Source: Anastatus disparis
Taxonomy: Eukaryota; Arthropoda; Insecta; Hymenoptera; Eupelmidae
Direction of reading: 5' to 3'
DNA length: 64,000 bases
Assembly: GCA_017163975.1 (NCBI GenBank)
Contig: JAFFSR010000221.1
Location: forward strand, 4,154,001-4,218,000
The stretch's first letter is position 1, and every line of letters starts with the position of its first letter. Made by a program: the position numbers and the translations under genes. The notes beneath the pieces were generated by a model. That model worked only from the letters and a program-made list of their open reading frames with translations. It was not told the origin of the DNA and searched no databases. Positions 59,189 through 64,000 of this stretch are shown one piece after another.

Positions 59189-60597
59189 GTTTTTTTATCA
59201 AACAGAAATTATTAATAATCCAATAAACTTACAGTACATATGTTAATGATAAATAAAATTTACACATTGAAAATTTTCAGCAGCAGTGTGTTCAGTTAAC
59301 GTATGAAAATGTTTTTTATTTGTAACTTTTTTATTATTATACTTAATATGAATAAATAATTATTAAATATTCATTTCTTTTCATTTATTGATTCTGAATA
59401 ATTAAAAATATCTGTTTGCTTTTTTGTAAATTTAAGATATAAATATTTCATAAAAAAATAACACACGTAATTTATTTATATCAGTTATTTATTTATTTAT
59501 TATAAAAAAGCATTTATCAAAATTAGGATTTGGTAGAGATTTATAAACCTAATAATATTCTTACATAATGTTTTATACCTAATTATGTACAAAAATTAAG
59601 AAAATTTTTGCCAGGCAACGTGCCTTATAAAAGTTCAACTTTGTTGATTTAAAAATAAAAAAGAAAAGTTATTTACATTACTTATTCTACTCTAAACTGT
59701 AGTGGACGGTACTGGCAGTCTTCTTGTCTAAATGATTAATATAAAATATATAAATTGTGCGTAGAATCTTCACCGTTTATACTAACAATTTCTACAGTCA
59801 GTAAAATTTTAAGAAATTTGAATTTCCAAGTACATTTGAAAATAGTAAAAAATAGTTAAAAATATAATTATTATCTTGATATGTACTTTATCATTATAAG
59901 ATTTTTAGGGTAATTCTTTACGGACTCTGAAGTCAGCCGAAAATATATTTATAATAATTACTAAATTTATTTATAAACTTTAAATGACTTTTAATTAATT
60001 TGACATAAAAATATTTTTTCAACATATAAACAATAATTTATCGAAGCTCTGTTTTTATCTCAACTTCAACTTTGTAATAAATATAAAAAAACAAATAATT
60101 TATTAGTTTCATTCAATGTTATTAGGCAATGATTTAAAAAATTTTACTCTGTCCTTTGCAGTTTGAATTATGTGCGCTTATATATGCTAATTTGACATTG
60201 TATATGCTAATATGACGTAATACGACTACATTTTCAAAGCGTTATTTAGAAATTACAAAAAACGTGTACTTTTATCCATTTCTTATTAAATATCACTTTA
60301 AAATATCTGATTACCTATACAGTTTTCTTGTAATTATTGAAAAATATGAGATTCATAGTTTTATATTTCGTTTTTTGAGATTCATCTGCAGTTTTTAGAC
60401 ATAGCTGTTTTGTTATTACTACTTGAAATCAAATAATTTATATTTAATCGTGTGTAAAAACAAACAATTTCAAATAACTCTCACTTGAAAATTCATTCAA
60501 TAATTCTGGTGCAAAAAGCTTGAAATGGATTTCCTATAGTCTAAATAACAATAAGTATTTTTCTTAATTCTCTTGAGTTTTTAAAAATTTTAAAGAA
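59189..60597. other. Intergenic, convergent 3' ends
   Basis: AATAAA-type poly-A signals for the aminopeptidase gene at about 59222 and 59252. The rest is AT-rich and probably includes the 3' UTR of the Ly6 gene. No further gene seen. Confidence 0.5.
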
Positions 60598-61964
60598 CTA
60601 CCTTAAAAACCAAGTAATTAAAATAGCGAAAATTCCGGTAAATTGAAGTAAAACGCTATGACGTAGTCCTGAAGCTGCATTGCAACCGTCTTTGCTGTTG
60701 CATGTGCAATATTCCATAAATATATTGTACGTGCCAGTTCTCATCAAACAAAATCTTTCGTCTCCTTCAATACCTGGCTCACCCATGTACGCGCAGTTAC
60801 GATAGTATCGCCATTGACCATTTACTGTAAAAATTAAAAGTGATAAAATTAGTGCAACTATTTTTTTTTAACTGAAAATTAATTAAATTAAAAAATTGAG
60901 TATTGAATTAAATATTTAAATAATGTACCATAAATTTTAGATATGATATACAGAATAACGAATTCTTATTGTACACGTTAAAACATTTGTACAAATTCTT
61001 ATGATAAAAATATCAAGATATAAATATATGAATTAAAATATAATCAAAGATAAAATTAAAACCAAAAGTCTGGGATGCTGAGCTAAAATTTTTTAATATT
61101 TTAAAACCAGTGTTCCTGTATCTTTAAATAGGATCTTCTTTACGTATATAAATTATAAAAAAGTTATAGCTTAAAATTATGAAAAGATTTAAATAAATTT
61201 GAAACTAATTATTTTTTATAAAACACAACACGCCTCTTTAAATGTTCAAAATGTCAAGTTTGGTTGTCAAACGTTAGAAAATAAATCACAATACGTTAAA
61301 AAGTTGAAATAAATTAAGATGTACTACATTACGGTACGAAGATGGGTCTTATTCAAAGACACCGAAATGTTGGCTTAACGCTAATAAAAAATATTAGCTC
61401 AGCATCTAAGACTGTTGGTATTAATTTTATCTTACATTATAAACGCTTTACGAGTATTTAACTTCATATTAAATTACAATATAATTTAAATAATTATACT
61501 TTTCTCATAATACATACTCTTTTGACGAATTTTCCTGCACATTGTTGCTTTTGCGCCAGGCAAATGATCCAATTCTTTTTCTTGGCTGCAATCGACAATC
61601 GGAACCGTTGAATTGTCAAACGGATCGCTACATTTTGGATCGGTATCAGAACTGCACCTCCAGCATTTTATTGATAGTCCTGTAAAAGTTTAAATTTTCT
61701 TTGGGTCAAATAATCACTGAACAATTTATCAAAACTCAATTTAATTCAAAAGACTTTTATCAGCTAATACTTATTAAGGTTGAAGAAAATTGTTTATTAG
61801 AAAAATCATTACATAAAATTAAGCATTACTGTCAGTCATGGGTTATTTTGTTTTGATGAACGTATTTTCAATTGAAATATGATAAATAATTTACCTTCGT
61901 TAACAAAACACGCAAGCAGTACAATAGCAACAAATTGTACAATTAAAATTTGTTTGCAACTCAT
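60598..61964 (-). CDS. UPAR/Ly6 GPI-anchored protein (Quiver/Sleepless-like)
   Basis: Three exons: 61964-61895 (signal peptide), 61679-61518 and 60824-60598; 459 nt, 152 residues, phases 1 and 1, all GT-AG. The start is the ATG before MSCKQILIVQFVAIVLLACF, a typical signal peptide. The mature part has ten cysteines in the three-finger spacing (CWRC, KCSD, DCSQ, MCRK, NCAY, FCLM, YCTC, GCNAA) ending in the family's CN motif. After NAASG the hydrophobic tail LLQFTGIFAILITWFL is a GPI-attachment signal. The block GEPGIEGDERFCLMRTGTYN is strongly conserved among insect Ly6 proteins. Members of this family act at the cell surface in septate junctions, ion-channel modulation or receptor trafficking; which one applies here cannot be told from sequence. 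Appears intact. Confidence 0.88.
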
Positions 61965-62230
61965 TTTTTACAGCTTGAATAAAAAAGAAAAAAAAGTTAA
62001 ATAAAATAGATAGAAGCAATGCGACAACGCCTACAAACAACACGCCTTGTTATTATTCACCGCTTTTACTGGCAAGTGGCAGCGTGGCAGCTATGTCTTA
62101 TGCACGGTCGTATAAACAGGTCCCGCCACTCCGCTGGTGGGAGTAGAATGCTTGCTCTGTTTTAATGACTCACCGACGTAAGCGTTACCATCGAGAAACC
62201 CATCGACGCGGAAACAGAGGGAAATTCGAA
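61965..62230 (-). promoter_or_regulatory. Probable promoter/5' UTR region of the Ly6 gene
   Basis: A GC-richer block (CAACACGCCTTG, CCCGCCACTCCGCTGGTGGG, CATCGACGCGG) directly upstream of the signal-peptide exon in otherwise AT-rich DNA. No defined element identified. Confidence 0.3.
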
Positions 62231-64000
62231 AATGTGTAATATGATAAAGAAAATAATAGATAATAGATAAATTAATAGATAATTCTAAATTTATAAATTT
62301 ATAACGAGAATTTAAAAAAAATTATTTTTTATTTTTTTTCTATTCTACGATTTTTTTTAATAAAATTATTTTTTACTCATAAAGTGACAAGTAAATTTTA
62401 ATGGATGGAATTATAGTTAAGAATTAAATTATTATGTGAATTAATAAAATTTTTAAATATAACAGAATTCTGAATCTTAAACTTAGTTCATCATTATAAA
62501 CCGTTTATAAAACTGAGATGAAAATGCATCATTTCGTACTTTTTTATGATGGTGCAATGTGGTTTTAGTGGCTAATACATGCACCTTTGAATTTTTAATT
62601 ATTTTTTTTAATTTTTATTTCTTACATATTTTTTTTTAATTACTTTTATGAATTATTTTTTTACTTAAAAAGATCTTGAACTATCGTTTTTTGGCATTAA
62701 AAATACATAATACTAAGAAAATGTTTTCTTTGTTTATATTATTTTTAAGATTTATAAAATTGAATAAAATACAAGATTTAAAAAATTAAAAAATCTCAAA
62801 AATTTCCGTGTATAAATAAAAATAAAAAATAGAATATTCTGATGTATCGGAAAAAGTTAATTGCATTCTTATAAAAAACAATTAACTTTGCAAAAAAATA
62901 TATATTTGAAAAAAAATTGTTTATCAAACTTTAAAACAACCATCCAAGATTTTAATATATTTAATCCTCAATTTTTTGTCTATTGACGTCAAGAAGATCG
63001 TGAAATTGAAACATAAATTATTGATCAGCAACAACTTGCTTGAATTAGGATAAAATCAAGTTACATAATTTTTTTACACGTATTCGATTCTTTTATTAAT
63101 CTCGATGAACTTATAATACCGCGATAGAAAGTAGCTATTTATGAATATTACCTCATATTATTTGCTTCAAAATTTTGGAAGATGTTTTATAAGTTGTAAA
63201 GACGCACCTTGCATAAAATTGCGTTACTTTTTTTAATAACGTCATTAAATATACCAAATAATAACATTAATTTACGAGTTTAGATGACATCACTTGATGA
63301 CTTTAGTTATTAAATAACATTTTAATTTTTAACAAATTTATATTTAAGAAATCGCAGAAGCTGAATCAATCAATAATTGATCGAACAATCAACATAAAAA
63401 AGTTTTATGATTTAGCTCGTAACTTTTTAGAGACGAGATAAATAAATTTCATGATAATATTAATGGCTTTGCAATTATTTATTATAAATTTTGCTTTCGA
63501 CAATTTAAAAGACAGCATTTTCAAATAAAAAAGGTTCAAGAAATCATAAGATAAAAAATTTGTTTCAAGCAAAAACTGGTCAGTCGATCATATGATCGTT
63601 TCTTGCGCGTAATTTATCGATTGATTCTTATTCCAAATAATTTTAATGGAGATATAAAAAGTTAAGTGAAAATTGAATCAAACGTTTTTTGCGTTAACCT
63701 CGATTGTGACTAAATTGGAAATTCAATATGTACATATAGTTTTATAGGTTTCGTGAAGTAAGTTTATAAATAATTTTTTTTATAAAAATTAAAATGGTTA
63801 ATCACAAATTTTAAATTTTCTCACGCAAATAGGCATTACTAGAATTAGTTAGAATTGTTATAATTGCACAATAAAATTATTTATTTTTTATTTTTATCGA
63901 AATATTCATTTTTATCAAGCTAGTATTTCATTTAATTTTGTTTTTAAATAAAATTGTACTTGCGAGACCGTTCATTTTGTTAATGCATCTATATCTTGGA
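62231..64000. other. AT-rich DNA, nothing recognised
   Basis: No open frame, RNA gene or terminal repeat that I can support. Confidence 0.5.

Noticed and set aside
1..64000. CRISPR arrays
   Set aside because: No regularly spaced repeats with unique spacers; the genome is eukaryotic.

Overview
This is an AT-rich (roughly three-quarters A+T, by eye) eukaryotic nuclear window. It has spliced genes with GT-AG introns and many nested transposons and SINEs. It most resembles the genome of a parasitoid wasp (Hymenoptera, perhaps Braconidae). That assignment is inference: it rests on the expansion of ankyrin-repeat genes with a C-terminal PRANC/F-box-like tail (a combination established for poxviruses, Wolbachia and parasitoid wasps such as Nasonia), on the insect-type aminopeptidase N and Ly6 genes, and on the base composition.

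Positions 1-55.5 kb hold a head-to-tail cluster of paralogous ankyrin/PRANC genes, all on the minus strand. I call them A to G from left to right, plus one ghost unit, A'. Each unit has (i) a conserved upstream block with a candidate 12-nt coding mini-exon, (ii) an exon of about 365 nt that starts after a conserved TAG acceptor, ends in phase 2 and carries the first ankyrin repeats, and (iii) a large last exon of about 1.1-1.3 kb with the remaining repeats and the PRANC-like end. I checked splice sites and reading phase for B to G, and exon 2 and exon 3 join in phase in every one. A continues off the left edge. B, C, D, F and G are open. E has a one-base deletion that breaks the last exon. D/E and F/G are recent segmental duplicates, and E is a mosaic of F-like and G-like sequence.

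Mobile DNA fills the introns and spacers. The paralogues act as empty sites, so several insertions can be bounded exactly: a TTAA-flanked composite element in C (25.15-30.1 kb) that contains a foldback, two tRNA-like SINEs and a two-gene ISL2EU-like transposon (THAP-DDE transposase plus SWIM-YqaJ nuclease) with recognisable terminal repeats; a 2.05-kb foldback/minisatellite palindrome in E; a TTAA element in the promoter of E; and CACTG-ended MITEs near A and G. There are also 5S-rRNA-derived SINEs, a TA-flanked MITE, a minisatellite where the coding exons of A' should be, and many perfect hairpins.

Positions 55.8-62 kb are ordinary single-copy DNA. The plus strand carries the C-terminal half (8 exons, 538 codons) of an M1 aminopeptidase N-like gene whose catalytic exons are not in the window. 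The minus strand carries a complete three-exon GPI-anchored UPAR/Ly6 protein gene of 152 residues. I recognise nothing in 62.2-64 kb.
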